From Nocardioides massiliensis (GTDB lineage Bacteria > Actinomycetota > Actinomycetes > Propionibacteriales > Nocardioidaceae): 64,000 bases of DNA. Positions 7,634-15,673 of the stretch are shown in pieces. Position 1 is the first letter of the stretch. Every line of letters begins with the position of its first letter. Made by a program: the position numbers and the translations under genes. Where the stretch lies: contig NZ_JAUSQM010000001.1 in NCBI RefSeq assembly GCF_030811215.1, forward strand, positions 3,658,001 through 3,722,000. The letters are read 5' to 3'. Below the pieces are notes generated by a model. That model made no database searches, was not told the DNA's origin, and worked only from the letters and a program-made list of their open reading frames with translations.

Positions 7634-8746
7634 CTATGTTGCGTCAAGGCCTTTGCGGGGGTTCTCGAGGAGCCGGTAGAGGTCTCTGGCGATGTAGCGC
7701 TTGAGGCAGCGTCGGATCTCGCGGGGGTTCTTGCCTTCGCGGGTGCGGCGTTCGGTGTAGGCGCGGGTGGCGGGGTCGTGGCGTTGGCGGGTGATGGCGA
7801 TGGTGTGCAGGGCGCAGTTCAGGCGTCGGTCGCCGTAGGGGTTGAGCCGGTGGCGGGTATGGATCTGGCCGCTGGTGGCCTCGATCGGGCTGGTGCCCGC
7901 GAGTTTGGCGAAAGCTGCTTCGGAATGGATCCGGCCGGCGTAGCCCCACGCGCAGAGCACGGTCGCGGCCACGATTGGTCCGACACCGGGTTGGGCGAGC
8001 AGGTCAGGGCGCCAGGAGCGCACCAGGGCACGGATCTGGCGTTCGTGCGCCTCGGCTTCGGCGGTGAGGGCCTGGATGCGTTGGGCCCAGGTCTTCAAGC
8101 ACGCCACGGTCGTGGCGGTCTCGACATCGACGTTGGCCCACGCAGCGGTGGTGCGCAACGACGCAGCCTTCGCGATCAGGGCTTTGGCTTTCAACCCCCG
8201 CAGCCGAGCACGCACGGGTTCGGGTGCGGTCAGCACCGCGGAGAACAGTTGCCGGCGCGCATCACTAGCGGCTTGAACCGCGGAGCGGCGGATCGCCAGC
8301 CGGGTCGCCAACGCCTGGCGGGTCGCAGCATGGTCAGGGTCGGGGCCGCCACCACGTGGGGTGGCGAGCCGGGCCCGTGCCAGGGCTTCGCGGGCGGCCC
8401 GGATCGCATCGGTCGGGTCTGACTTCACCCCGCCGCGACGCGCAGCACGCTCGGGCCGGTCGAGCTCGATGACGAACTCCTCAGCGCCGGAGAGGTGGAC
8501 CGCGAGTCCACGGCCGTGGCTGGCGGTGCCCTCGATCGCCCACGCACGCAGCGCGCCGTGTTCCTCTGCGACCTGGTCGGCGAACTCGACGAGCTCGGCA
8601 TAGCCCTCGCCGGTGGCCTCGATCGTGATCTGGGCCAACACGCCGCCGGTGCGGGCATCGACGGCTGCGGCGGCATGGGTCTGGACGTGGGTGTCGACAC
8701 CGATGACGACATCGACAACCTCGGACAGTTTCAGCACACTTGTCAC
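7634..8746 (-). CDS. IS110-family recombinase of IS110-B
   Basis: 370 residues from a GTG start preceded by GGAGAA at good spacing. The DEDD residues are visible in IGVDTHVQTHAAA, AIEGTASHGRG and KSDPTDAIRAAREA. The C-terminal domain has QPGVGPIVAATVLCAWG, FAKLAGTSPIEATSG and HRLNPYGDRRLNCALH. It is clearly diverged from the IS110-A protein in length and sequence, so the two elements arrived independently. The frame is intact. Confidence 0.92.
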   Translation of the reverse strand: MTSVLKLSEVVDVVIGVDTHVQTHAAAAVDARTGGVLAQITIEATGEGYAELVEFADQVAEEHGALRAWAIEGTASHGRGLAVHLSGAEEFVIELDRPERAARRGGVKSDPTDAIRAAREALARARLATPRGGGPDPDHAATRQALATRLAIRRSAVQAASDARRQLFSAVLTAPEPVRARLRGLKAKALIAKAASLRTTAAWANVDVETATTVACLKTWAQRIQALTAEAEAHERQIRALVRSWRPDLLAQPGVGPIVAATVLCAWGYAGRIHSEAAFAKLAGTSPIEATSGQIHTRHRLNPYGDRRLNCALHTIAITRQRHDPATRAYTERRTREGKNPREIRRCLKRYIARDLYRLLENPRKGLDAT

Positions 8747-9003
8747 TGCGTTCTCCTTGAACCGGGGACGTGGACGGTTCCGGTCCTCGGCGGAGATTCA
8801 GCAGGACTGTGATGGGACACGTGCGGTGGGTGAACACCGCACGGTCAAGCTCCTGATCAGGCCATCACTCCGTTGAGGACCGGGGCCGGCAACCAGCAGC
8901 GGACAAGTCCAGAGAAAGGCACGAAGCCGGTCTCGATACGGGTCACACCGCTAGTTGCCAGCCCTACCTCACCACCCGAGGGCGGCTACGGAGAAGACTC
9001 ACA
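8747..9003 (-). ncRNA. candidate bridge RNA region of IS110-B
   Basis: This is the non-coding leader upstream of the IS110-B recombinase. GTCTCGATAC at 8930-8939 is an exact copy of the REP motif that flanks the insertion (9004-9013). In RNA sense it reads GTATCGAGAC, the left target flank. A GACCGG segment can pair with CCGGTC about 50 bases downstream in the RNA, which could form a closing stem. A right-hand guide was not identified, and the RNA limits are unknown. Confidence 0.35.
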
Positions 9004-9280
9004 GTCTCGATACAGCCGGTCGCCAGCTCGTCCCTCGCTGGCGCGGCCACTCGACCTGCCCTCGCGACGCGGACCGCTCGTTCCTCGCGGTCGGGGTCTC
9101 GATACAGCCGGTCGCCAGCTCGTCCCTCGCTGGCGCGGCCACTCGACCTGCCCTCGCGACGCGGACCGCTCGCACCTCGCGGCCGGGGTCTCGATACAGC
9201 CGGTCGCCAGCTCGTCCCTCGCTGGCGCGGCCACTCGACCTGCCCTCGCGACGCGGACCGCTCGTTCCTCGCGGTCCGCT
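9004..9280. repeat. REP-like array, three tandem 92-bp units
   Basis: Units start at 9004, 9096 and 9188, each with GTCTCGATACAGCCGGTCGC, and are almost identical over 92 bases. With the copy at 7535 the array originally had four units. Each contains inverted segments (CCAGCTCGTCCCTCGCTGG) that can form hairpins. The array lies between the convergent NUDIX and YbbN-like genes, a usual place for such repeats. The spacing is exact with no variable spacers, so it is not a CRISPR array. Confidence 0.9.
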
Positions 9281-9286
9281 GCTCGG

Positions 9287-10216
9287 TCAAAACAGGGCGG
9301 AAGCGAGGTTCTGGCGGGCGCGCAGGACGCGGGGGTCGTCGTTGCCGACGGCGGCGAGCAGGTCGAGCAGGTGCTGGCGGGCCTTGTCACGGTCGTCGCC
9401 GGCCGTGCGGCGGACCAGGTCGATGAGCCGGTTGAAGGCGTCGTCGACGTGGCCCCCGAGGAGGTCGAGGTCGGCGACGAGGGTCTGGGCGGCGAGGTCG
9501 GTGGGGTTCTGCGCGGCCTGCTCGCGGGCGGCGTTGAGATCGACGCCCTGGGTGCGCTGCAGGACCTTCGCCATCGCGAGCCGGGCGGCGGCCTCGGCGT
9601 CTGCCGGGTTGGCGTCGACGAGGCGCTGGTACTCCGCCACGGCGGCGTCGGCGTCACCGGCCATGAGCGCGTCCTCGGCGGCGGCGAAACGCGGGTCGGT
9701 CTCGGGCTCCTCGCCCTCCTCGGCCGGTGCGGCGCCGCGGGGCTGGTGTCGCCCGGACACGCCCTGGGCGGTGATCTGCTGGATGAGCTGGCCCATGGCG
9801 GTGCGCAGCTCCTCGAGCGGCACGATGTCCTGGAACAGTGGCTGCGGGCGCCCCTGCAGCACCAGCGCCACGAGCGGGATCGACGGGATCTGCATGGCCT
9901 GCGCGATCTGCGGCGCGGCGTCGATGTCGACCTTCGCGACCAGGATCCGGCCGTCGAGCTCGTTGCCGACCGTCTCGAGGTCGTCGGCGAGCTGCGCGCT
10001 CTCGGGCATCCGCGAGGCGGAGTAGAAGACCAGGACGACCGGCGCGGTCATCGAGCTCTCCAGGACCTCCTGGAAGTTCTGCTCGTCCACCTGCACGGCG
10101 TACGCCGAGCCGCCACCCCCTCCCCCTGCGGGCGCCGCGCCACCCGCGGGCGGGGCGGGGCGCTTGAGCGCGGAGAGGTCGATCGCACCGGGACGGGAGA
10201 ACGGCTGCTGGCTCAT
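9287..10216 (-). CDS. YbbN/CnoX-like thioredoxin-fold TPR protein
   Basis: 309 residues. There is a Pro/Gly-rich N-terminus (1-38), a thioredoxin fold (about 40-150, with VVLVFYSASRMPES, AKVDIDAAPQIAQ, QIPSIPLVAL) and TPR-like helices (about 175-305). The CXXC redox site is replaced by SASRMPES, so it cannot act as a dithiol thioredoxin. This matches the co-chaperone role known for YbbN/CnoX (inference). Only 27 bases separate its start from an IS110-A scrap, so its native promoter region was probably replaced, or it is read from the upstream CoA hydrolase gene. Confidence 0.8.
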   Translation of the reverse strand: MSQQPFSRPGAIDLSALKRPAPPAGGAAPAGGGGGGSAYAVQVDEQNFQEVLESSMTAPVVLVFYSASRMPESAQLADDLETVGNELDGRILVAKVDIDAAPQIAQAMQIPSIPLVALVLQGRPQPLFQDIVPLEELRTAMGQLIQQITAQGVSGRHQPRGAAPAEEGEEPETDPRFAAAEDALMAGDADAAVAEYQRLVDANPADAEAAARLAMAKVLQRTQGVDLNAAREQAAQNPTDLAAQTLVADLDLLGGHVDDAFNRLIDLVRRTAGDDRDKARQHLLDLLAAVGNDDPRVLRARQNLASALF

Positions 10217-10243
10217 GCCCCAATCTTGCCGGATGCTCAGGCG

Positions 10244-10371
10244 AGCTCAGCCACCCCGACCAGATCAAACGACGAGCCCTCAAACAACTACGCGCACTCG
10301 GCCTCGAGGTCGAACTACGACCAGCCAGCTGACCCGAGGCCCCACGACACTCACGGGAACCTTCCTTACAG
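10244..10371 (+). mobile_element. 128-bp right-end remnant of IS110-A
   Basis: The remnant is identical by eye to 7374-7501 of copy 2: the last 29 codons of the recombinase plus the right end CCTTCCTTACAG. Everything upstream of AGCTCAG is missing. The right flank is GCCCAGGTGG, the end of the CoA hydrolase gene. Read on the minus strand, its CTGTAA supplies that gene's last codon and stop. Confidence 0.88.
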
Positions 10372-11574
10372 GCCCAGGTGGTGGGCCTCCTCCCACAGCT
10401 CCTCGCGCACGTCGGGGTGGGCCGCGTGCTCGATGAGGTGACGCGCCTGGCTGCGCTCGTCGTGGCCGAACATCTCCGCCGCGCCGTTCTCGGTGATCAC
10501 CGCGTGCATCTGGAACGACGTCACCGGCTCGTCGACCAGCGGCACGATCGTCGACACCTGCGCCTTCGGGTGCCACGAGCGCAGCGCGATCATCGCCTGT
10601 CCCCCGGCGCTGTGCAGCGCGCCCACGATGAAGTCGGTCTGGCCACCGAACCCGGAGTGGATCCGGGCCCGGATGCGGGAGGCGTTGGCCTGGCCGAAGA
10701 GGTCGACCTGCAACGCGCTGTTGATGCTGGTCATCTGCGGGTTGGCCGCGATCCGCGCCGGGGTGTTGGTGACCTCGGTACGCCGCATGATCACGCGCTC
10801 GTTGCCGTCGAGCCACGCATAGAGCTCCGCGGAGCCGAAGACGAAGGAGCTCACGATCGGGCGCTCGACGTCGAGCGCGCCGAGGAGCTCCAGCTCCAGC
10901 ACCCGGTCGGAGAACATCTCGGTCCACACGCCCAGGCCGCGACGATCGCGCAGGCCCGCGAGCGCGGCGTCGGGGATCGCCCCGATGCCCGCCTGCAGGG
11001 TCGCGCCGTCCTGGACCCGGCGCGCGACCAGGTCGCCGATGCGCGCGGCCGACTCCCCCACCTCGACCACCGGCGGCACCGGGAGCGGGGTGTCGTCCTC
11101 GACGAGCAGGTCGATCTCGGAGCGCGGGACGAGCGCGTCGCCGTACGTGTAGGGCATCTGGGGGTTCACCTGCGCGATGACGGCGCCGCCACGCCGGCGC
11201 ACCTGCTCGATCGCTGCGGGCAGCACGTTGACCTCCGTGCCGAGCGACACCATCCCGTCGCGCGGCGGGGCGACGTGCAGGACGACGAGGTCGGGAGGGC
11301 AGCTGACCTCGAACAACCGCGGCACGACGGAGAGTCGCGCGGGGAAGTACCGCAACCCCGGTTGCTTGCGCATGCCCGCGCCCACGAACGGCGTCTCCAG
11401 GGTCACGCCCTCGCGGGTGGGGATGCCGGGTTGGGCGTTGAGCATCCACAGCCGGTACGACGCCAGCGCGGCGTCGATCTCGCCGAGCAACCGCCACGGG
11501 GTCGCGAAGTTGCCGGCCACCACCACCCGGGGGTCGGGTGGGAGCGCCGCCAGCACGCTGGGGAGAGTGGTCAT
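10366..11574 (-). CDS. acetyl-CoA hydrolase/transferase family protein
   Basis: 402 residues. The class I CoA-transferase folds show VILQAGIGAIPDA-type sequence (LQAGIGAIPDAAL, about residue 190), the catalytic-Glu region VWTEMFSDRVLE and SGFGGQTDFIVGA. Family role: acyl-CoA hydrolysis or CoA transfer between acids, cytosolic; the substrate cannot be assigned. The protein ends EEAHHLGL; the last Leu codon and the TAA stop come from the IS110-A scrap, so a few native residues may have been lost. The active-site parts are far from the end and intact. Confidence 0.85.
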   Translation of the reverse strand: MTTLPSVLAALPPDPRVVVAGNFATPWRLLGEIDAALASYRLWMLNAQPGIPTREGVTLETPFVGAGMRKQPGLRYFPARLSVVPRLFEVSCPPDLVVLHVAPPRDGMVSLGTEVNVLPAAIEQVRRRGGAVIAQVNPQMPYTYGDALVPRSEIDLLVEDDTPLPVPPVVEVGESAARIGDLVARRVQDGATLQAGIGAIPDAALAGLRDRRGLGVWTEMFSDRVLELELLGALDVERPIVSSFVFGSAELYAWLDGNERVIMRRTEVTNTPARIAANPQMTSINSALQVDLFGQANASRIRARIHSGFGGQTDFIVGALHSAGGQAMIALRSWHPKAQVSTIVPLVDEPVTSFQMHAVITENGAAEMFGHDERSQARHLIEHAAHPDVREELWEEAHHLGL

Positions 11575-11620
11575 CGAGCCTCCGTCCTGGACGTCGTCGG
11601 CCCCCTACCCACGCGGGGGC

Positions 11621-12148
11621 TCAGTTCACCCTCGGGCCGCGCAGACCGGACCGCTGGACCACGCGCTGGATCACCAGGTCGCGCTCGTCGGGCCGCCCGA
11701 CGTGGGAGATGTCGCGCAGTCCCTGCTCCTGCGCGGCCGACTCGAACACGAAGTGCCCGTAGCCGCACAGCCGGCCGGTCAGCGGTTTGTGGACGGTGAT
11801 GTCGAGGATGCGGCCCAGCGGCATCGTCGCGAGCGTCTGCGCCAGCACGCCGCGCACGCGGAACACCCGCATGTTGGTGACCACGAACCGGTCCATGTGC
11901 CGGCTCAGCGCCCGCCACCCCGCGTGCGCGAGCAGGCCGAGGCCGAGCAGGAGCGGGAACCACGCCAGGTCGATGTCGACGAACGGGAACGCGACCAGCA
12001 CGGCCAGCCCCAGGAGACCTTCGAGGACGGGGGTCACGTAGACCACCCAGTGCTTGCGCACCTCGTCGACGATGACCTCGCCCTCGTCGCGCAGGAGGTG
12101 CCGACCGATGCGCGGCTCGGCGAACGTGCGGCGCAGCAGGCCCGCCAT
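11621..12148 (-). CDS. PH-domain membrane protein (bacterial PH family)
   Basis: 175 residues. Two transmembrane segments lie at about 35-75 (VVYVTPVLEGLLGLAVLVAF, then [18 protein letters not shown]). A bacterial PH domain follows (RFVVTNMRVFRVRGVLAQTL, MPLGRILDITVHKPLTGRL, YGHFVFESAAQEQGLRDI). Such proteins are common in actinobacteria and poorly understood; no function is claimed. The next small membrane-protein gene lies upstream and ends 6 bases before this start, so they probably share a transcript. Confidence 0.8.
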   Translation of the reverse strand: MAGLLRRTFAEPRIGRHLLRDEGEVIVDEVRKHWVVYVTPVLEGLLGLAVLVAFPFVDIDLAWFPLLLGLGLLAHAGWRALSRHMDRFVVTNMRVFRVRGVLAQTLATMPLGRILDITVHKPLTGRLCGYGHFVFESAAQEQGLRDISHVGRPDERDLVIQRVVQRSGLRGPRVN

Positions 12149-12154
12149 GGTGCC

Positions 12155-12322
12155 TCAGGAACCCAGGGCGTCGACGAAGTCGATGACCGACTCGAACAGC
12201 CGCGTCAGCATCTGCCACGCGTTGGCGAGCCCATCCTGCGCGAGGTCGGCGAGGCTGTCGGGCTGGGTCATCAGGTAGAAGCCGACGAAGAGGACGACGA
12301 CGAGGAGCACCAGCTTCTTCAC
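12155..12322 (-). CDS. small single-pass membrane protein, unknown
   Basis: 55 residues from a GTG start with GGAG 6 bases before it. One transmembrane helix fills residues 3-18 (KLVLLVVVLFVGFYLM), followed by an amphipathic segment (LANAWQMLTRLFESVIDFVDAL). It is too short for easy family assignment. It lies immediately upstream of the PH-domain gene on the same strand, and the two may work together. Confidence 0.6.
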   Translation of the reverse strand: MKKLVLLVVVLFVGFYLMTQPDSLADLAQDGLANAWQMLTRLFESVIDFVDALGS

Positions 12323-12437
12323 GTCAACTCCTGCTCGATCGGGTGCCGGCGCCGGAGGGTCCGGACGCACCGGTCGACTTTGTAGCAAATCCGCGCCCCG
12401 ACGCGTGGGAGGCGCACCGGCGGGGAAGGCAGGAGCC

Positions 12438-12905
12438 ATGGCAGATGCGAGAACCGACGACCTGCGCGTCGGCGAGGCCGAGGTCCAGGACAAGCTCGAG
12501 CAGGGCCCCGACGAGGCCACGGTGGCGGCGGCCGGCAAGCTCTCCGAGGCACTGGAGACCACCGAGCGTGCCCGGGGACACCTCTACAGCTTCCACCAGC
12601 TCACCGGCACCGCCGACCTGCAGGTCGGGGACGCGGTCGCGCTGCTGCGCGAGGCCGGCCACGACGAGCTCGCCGACCGGGTCGAGACCGACCTCAAGGG
12701 TCGCAACGTGCTCGAGGGCCGCTGGACCTTCCAGGTCGTCGAGGAGTACGACGACGGCTACTACACCGCGTTCCGCGAGGCGGAGAAGCTCATCCGCGAC
12801 ACGCTCATGGGCGGGCGCCGCCACGTCCACGAGGCGCAGATGAAGGAGGACCGCCGCACGCAGGGTCGCCGCCACCACGAGCAGGCGCCCGACACCCAGG
12901 ATTGA
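12438..12905 (+). CDS. conserved hypothetical protein
   Basis: 155 residues starting MADARTDDLRVG. AGGAG just before the ATG decides against an upstream in-frame start at 12405. It is highly charged and helical, with a mid-region FHQLTGTADLQVGDAVALLREAGHDELADRVE and a basic tail (KEDRRTQGRRHHEQ). No signal peptide or membrane segment is present. I do not recognise a characterised family. It is transcribed convergently with meaB. Confidence 0.7.
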   Translation: MADARTDDLRVGEAEVQDKLEQGPDEATVAAAGKLSEALETTERARGHLYSFHQLTGTADLQVGDAVALLREAGHDELADRVETDLKGRNVLEGRWTFQVVEEYDDGYYTAFREAEKLIRDTLMGGRRHVHEAQMKEDRRTQGRRHHEQAPDTQD

Positions 12906-12918
12906 GACCGACCACTGA

Positions 12919-13875
12919 CTAGTCCGAGGCGGCCAGCAGGGCGTCGGCGGCGGCGTACGGGTCGAGCCTGCCGGCGAGCACGTCCTCGGCGAGGGTGTCG
13001 AGCTCGACGCTGCCGCTCAGGGTGTCCCAGCGGCTGCGCAGCTCGGTGACGGCGATCGCCGCGACCTCCTCGCGGGCCCGGCGGCGCCGCCGGTCGGTCC
13101 CCGCACCCGACTCCGCCAGCCAGGCGCGGTGCGCCTCGAGCTTGTCGACGACCTCGTCGAGGCCCTCGTGCTTCGTCGCCACGGCGGTGAGCACCGGCGG
13201 GCGCCAGCTGCCCTCGGCGCGATCGGCCAGCGCGAGCATCGAGCGCAGGTCACGGCGTACGGCGGCCGCGCCGTCGCGGTCGGCCTTGTTGACGACGTAG
13301 AGGTCGCCGATCTCGAGGATCCCCGCCTTGGCGGCCTGGATCCCGTCGCCCATCCCCGGCGCGAGCAGCACGATCGTGCTGTCGGCCAGGCCGGCGACCT
13401 CGACCTCGCTCTGCCCCACCCCGACGGTCTCGACGATCACCGTGTCGTAGCCGGCCGCGTCGAGCACCCGCAGCGCCTGCGGCGTCGCCCACGACAACCC
13501 GCCGAGGTGACCGCGCGAGGCCATCGACCGGATGTAGACACCGGCGTCGGTGGCGTGGTCGCCCATGCGCACCCGGTCACCGAGCAGCGCGCCGCCGGAG
13601 AACGGGGAGGACGGGTCGATGGCGAGCACCCCGACCCGCTGCCCGCGAGAGCGCAGCTCGCGCACCAGCGCCGACGTGGTGGTCGACTTCCCGACGCCGG
13701 GGGCCCCGGTGATGCCGACGACGTGGGCGTTGCCGGCGTACGGCGCCAGGGCCGCCATCGCCTCGCGCAGCAGCGGCGAGGCGTCCTCGACCAAGGAGAT
13801 GAGACGGGCGACCGCCCGCACCTGTCCGGTGCGGGCGGCCGTCACGAGCTCGGGGACCGAGCCGGCTCGGGTCAC
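12919..13875 (-). CDS. meaB: MeaB-type GTPase, chaperone of B12-dependent acyl-CoA mutase
   Basis: 318 residues from a GTG start that overlaps the thiolase stop by 4 bases (GTGA), implying coupled translation. The P-loop GAPGVGKS is at about 57-64, followed by [35 protein letters not shown] and the NKAD base-recognition motif. Family role: it protects methylmalonyl-CoA-type mutases and gates adenosylcobalamin loading. The partner could be the MeaA-type mutase at 32787-34829 or a methylmalonyl-CoA mutase outside the window. The frame stays open upstream of the GTG, inside the thiolase gene, but that stretch does not look like MeaB. Confidence 0.93.
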   Translation of the reverse strand: MTRAGSVPELVTAARTGQVRAVARLISLVEDASPLLREAMAALAPYAGNAHVVGITGAPGVGKSTTTSALVRELRSRGQRVGVLAIDPSSPFSGGALLGDRVRMGDHATDAGVYIRSMASRGHLGGLSWATPQALRVLDAAGYDTVIVETVGVGQSEVEVAGLADSTIVLLAPGMGDGIQAAKAGILEIGDLYVVNKADRDGAAAVRRDLRSMLALADRAEGSWRPPVLTAVATKHEGLDEVVDKLEAHRAWLAESGAGTDRRRRRAREEVAAIAVTELRSRWDTLSGSVELDTLAEDVLAGRLDPYAAADALLAASD

Positions 13876-15056
13876 GCAGGAACGCGCACGATCAGCGCGT
13901 CGCCCTGCCCGCCACCACCGCACAGCGCGGCGGCGCCGACCCCGCCGCCGCGCCGCTTCAGCTCCAGGGCGAGGTGCAGGACGATGCGGGCGCCGGACAT
14001 GCCGACCGGGTGGCCGAGCGCGATCGCCCCGCCGTTGACGTTGACCTTGGCGTCGTCGAGCCCGAGCTCGCGGGCCGAGGAGATGCCGACGGCAGCGAAG
14101 GCCTCGTTGAACTCCACCAGGTCGAGGTCGGTGGGCTTGATGCCCTCCTTCTCGCAGGCCAGGGCCGTGGCGGCCGCGGGCTGCAGCTGCAGGGTGGAGT
14201 CGGGGCCGGCGACCTGGCCGTGGGCACCGATCTCGGCCAGCCACTCGATGCCGAGCTCCTCGGCCTTGGCCTTGCTCATCACGACCACGGCGCAGGCACC
14301 GTCGGAGATCTGTGAGGACGACCCCGCGGTGATGGTCCCCTCCTTGCTGAAGGCCGGACGCAGCGAGCCCAGCGACTCGGCGGTGGTGTCACCGCGCACA
14401 CCCTCGTCCTCCGAGACCGTCACCGTGCCCTTGCGGGTCGCGATCTCGACCGGCACGACCTCGTCGTTGAAGACCCCGTCCTTCCAGGCGCGGGCAGCCT
14501 TCTGGTGCGACTGGGCGGCGAACTCGTCCTGCTCCGCGCGGGTGAGGTTCTGCGCCGCGGCGTTGCACTCCTCGGTCAGCAGACCCATCGCCTGGCTGGT
14601 GAACTGGTCGAACAGCGCGTCGTAGGCCATCGAGTCGACGAGCTTCACGTCGCCGAACTTCGCGCCCTCGCGGGACTTGGGCAGGAAGTGCGGGGCGTTG
14701 GTCATCGACTCCATGCCGCCGGCCACGATGATGTCGTGCTCGCCGGCGCGGATCAGCTGGTCGGCCAGCGCGATCGCGTTGACGCCCGACAGGCAGACCT
14801 TGTTGATGGTGATCGACGGGACGTGCATCGGGATGCCGCCCTTGTGACCCGCCATGCGGGCGGGGTTCTGCCCGGCGCCGGCCTGGATGACCTGGCCCAT
14901 GATCAGGTAGTCGACCTGCTCGCCGGTGATGCCGGCCTTCTCGAGCGCGCCCTTGATGGCGACACCACCGAGGTCGGCGGCGGACTGGTCCTTCAGTCCG
15001 CCCAGCAGCCGACCGATCGGCGTACGTGCTCCGGCGACGATCACGGATCCGGACAT
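13872..15056 (-). CDS. acetyl-CoA C-acetyltransferase (thiolase)
   Basis: 394 residues. The nucleophilic Cys88 is in [18 protein letters not shown] (catalytic His) and CGGGGQG (second Cys) are all present, so it should be active. Role: it condenses two acetyl-CoA to acetoacetyl-CoA, or the reverse in beta-oxidation. It is co-transcribed with meaB and divergent from the epimerase gene, the arrangement recalled for actinobacteria. Together with ccr it can feed the ethylmalonyl-CoA pathway. Confidence 0.93.
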   Translation of the reverse strand: MSGSVIVAGARTPIGRLLGGLKDQSAADLGGVAIKGALEKAGITGEQVDYLIMGQVIQAGAGQNPARMAGHKGGIPMHVPSITINKVCLSGVNAIALADQLIRAGEHDIIVAGGMESMTNAPHFLPKSREGAKFGDVKLVDSMAYDALFDQFTSQAMGLLTEECNAAAQNLTRAEQDEFAAQSHQKAARAWKDGVFNDEVVPVEIATRKGTVTVSEDEGVRGDTTAESLGSLRPAFSKEGTITAGSSSQISDGACAVVVMSKAKAEELGIEWLAEIGAHGQVAGPDSTLQLQPAAATALACEKEGIKPTDLDLVEFNEAFAAVGISSARELGLDDAKVNVNGGAIALGHPVGMSGARIVLHLALELKRRGGGVGAAALCGGGGQGDALIVRVPA

Positions 15057-15213
15057 GGGGGTGCCTCCTGGAGTTCTCGACTGATGAGCGCGGCTGTGAC
15101 ACTACCCGCCGGTACGGGCCCTGGGGAGGGGGTGCAGCGACGCCGCGTGTAGGGCTCGTCACAGTCCCGGCAGGGGGCTTCCGCCGGCGCCCGCGGCGTA
15201 CGACGATGCCTTC

Positions 15214-15660
15214 ATGACCGCTCCTCTCTCCGTGCCCGAGCACCTCTTCCTCTGCATCGACCACGTCGGCGTGGCCGTGCCCGACCTCGACGAGGCGATC
15301 GCGTTCTACCGCGACGCGTTCGGCATGGAGGTCGCCCACGAGGAGACCAACGAGGAACAGGGCGTCCGCGAGGCGATGGTCAAGGTCGGCGACTCCGGCT
15401 CCTGCATCCAGTTGCTCGCGCCGCTCAACGAGTCCTCGACCATCGCGAAGTTCCTCGACCGCTCGGGGCCCGGCCTGCAGCAGCTCGCCTACCGCGTCAC
15501 CGACGTGGAGCAGGTCTCGGCGATCCTGCGCGAGCGGGGTCTGCGGCTGCTGTACGACGCACCCAGGCGCGGCACCGCGAACTCGCGGATCAACTTCGTG
15601 CACCCCAAGGACGCCGGCGGCGTCCTCGTCGAGCTGGTCGAGCCGGCCCAGGACCACTGA
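15214..15660 (+). CDS. mce: methylmalonyl-CoA epimerase
   Basis: 148 residues with a glyoxalase/VOC fold. The metal-binding His17 is in FLCIDHVGVAV and the C-terminal Glu in GGVLVELVEP; QLLAPLNESSTIAKFL and INFVHPKDAGG are typical of the family. It interconverts the 2R and 2S forms of methylmalonyl-CoA, and in many bacteria ethylmalonyl-CoA too. It is transcribed divergently from the thiolase-meaB pair across a 157-base intergenic region that must hold both promoters. Confidence 0.93.
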   Translation: MTAPLSVPEHLFLCIDHVGVAVPDLDEAIAFYRDAFGMEVAHEETNEEQGVREAMVKVGDSGSCIQLLAPLNESSTIAKFLDRSGPGLQQLAYRVTDVEQVSAILRERGLRLLYDAPRRGTANSRINFVHPKDAGGVLVELVEPAQDH

Positions 15661-15673
15661 TCAGGACCACTGA

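Larger units (their letters stand above)
7628..9003 (-). mobile_element. second, distinct IS110-family element (IS110-B)
   Basis: About 1376 bp, inferred from where the REP array is interrupted: GGCCGGGG at 7620-7627 should run straight into TCTCGATACAG, which appears at 9005. No terminal inverted repeats or duplication longer than one base are seen, as expected for the family. The recombinase is on the minus strand with a leader of about 255 bases and almost no right end (6 bases after the stop). The exact ends are uncertain by one or two bases. Confidence 0.8.

Noticed and set aside
1368-9003. An undescribed defence or phage system in the accessory block
   Set aside because: Every protein-coding frame in it belongs to a known transposase family (IS110, IS3, IS30); no cargo genes were found.
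9004-9280. CRISPR array
   Set aside because: The 92-bp units are contiguous and nearly identical through their whole length, with no unique spacers and no cas genes.
12155-12562. 135-residue version of the small membrane protein
   Set aside because: The upstream part is antisense to the plus-strand hypothetical gene; the GTG at 12322 has a good ribosome-binding site.
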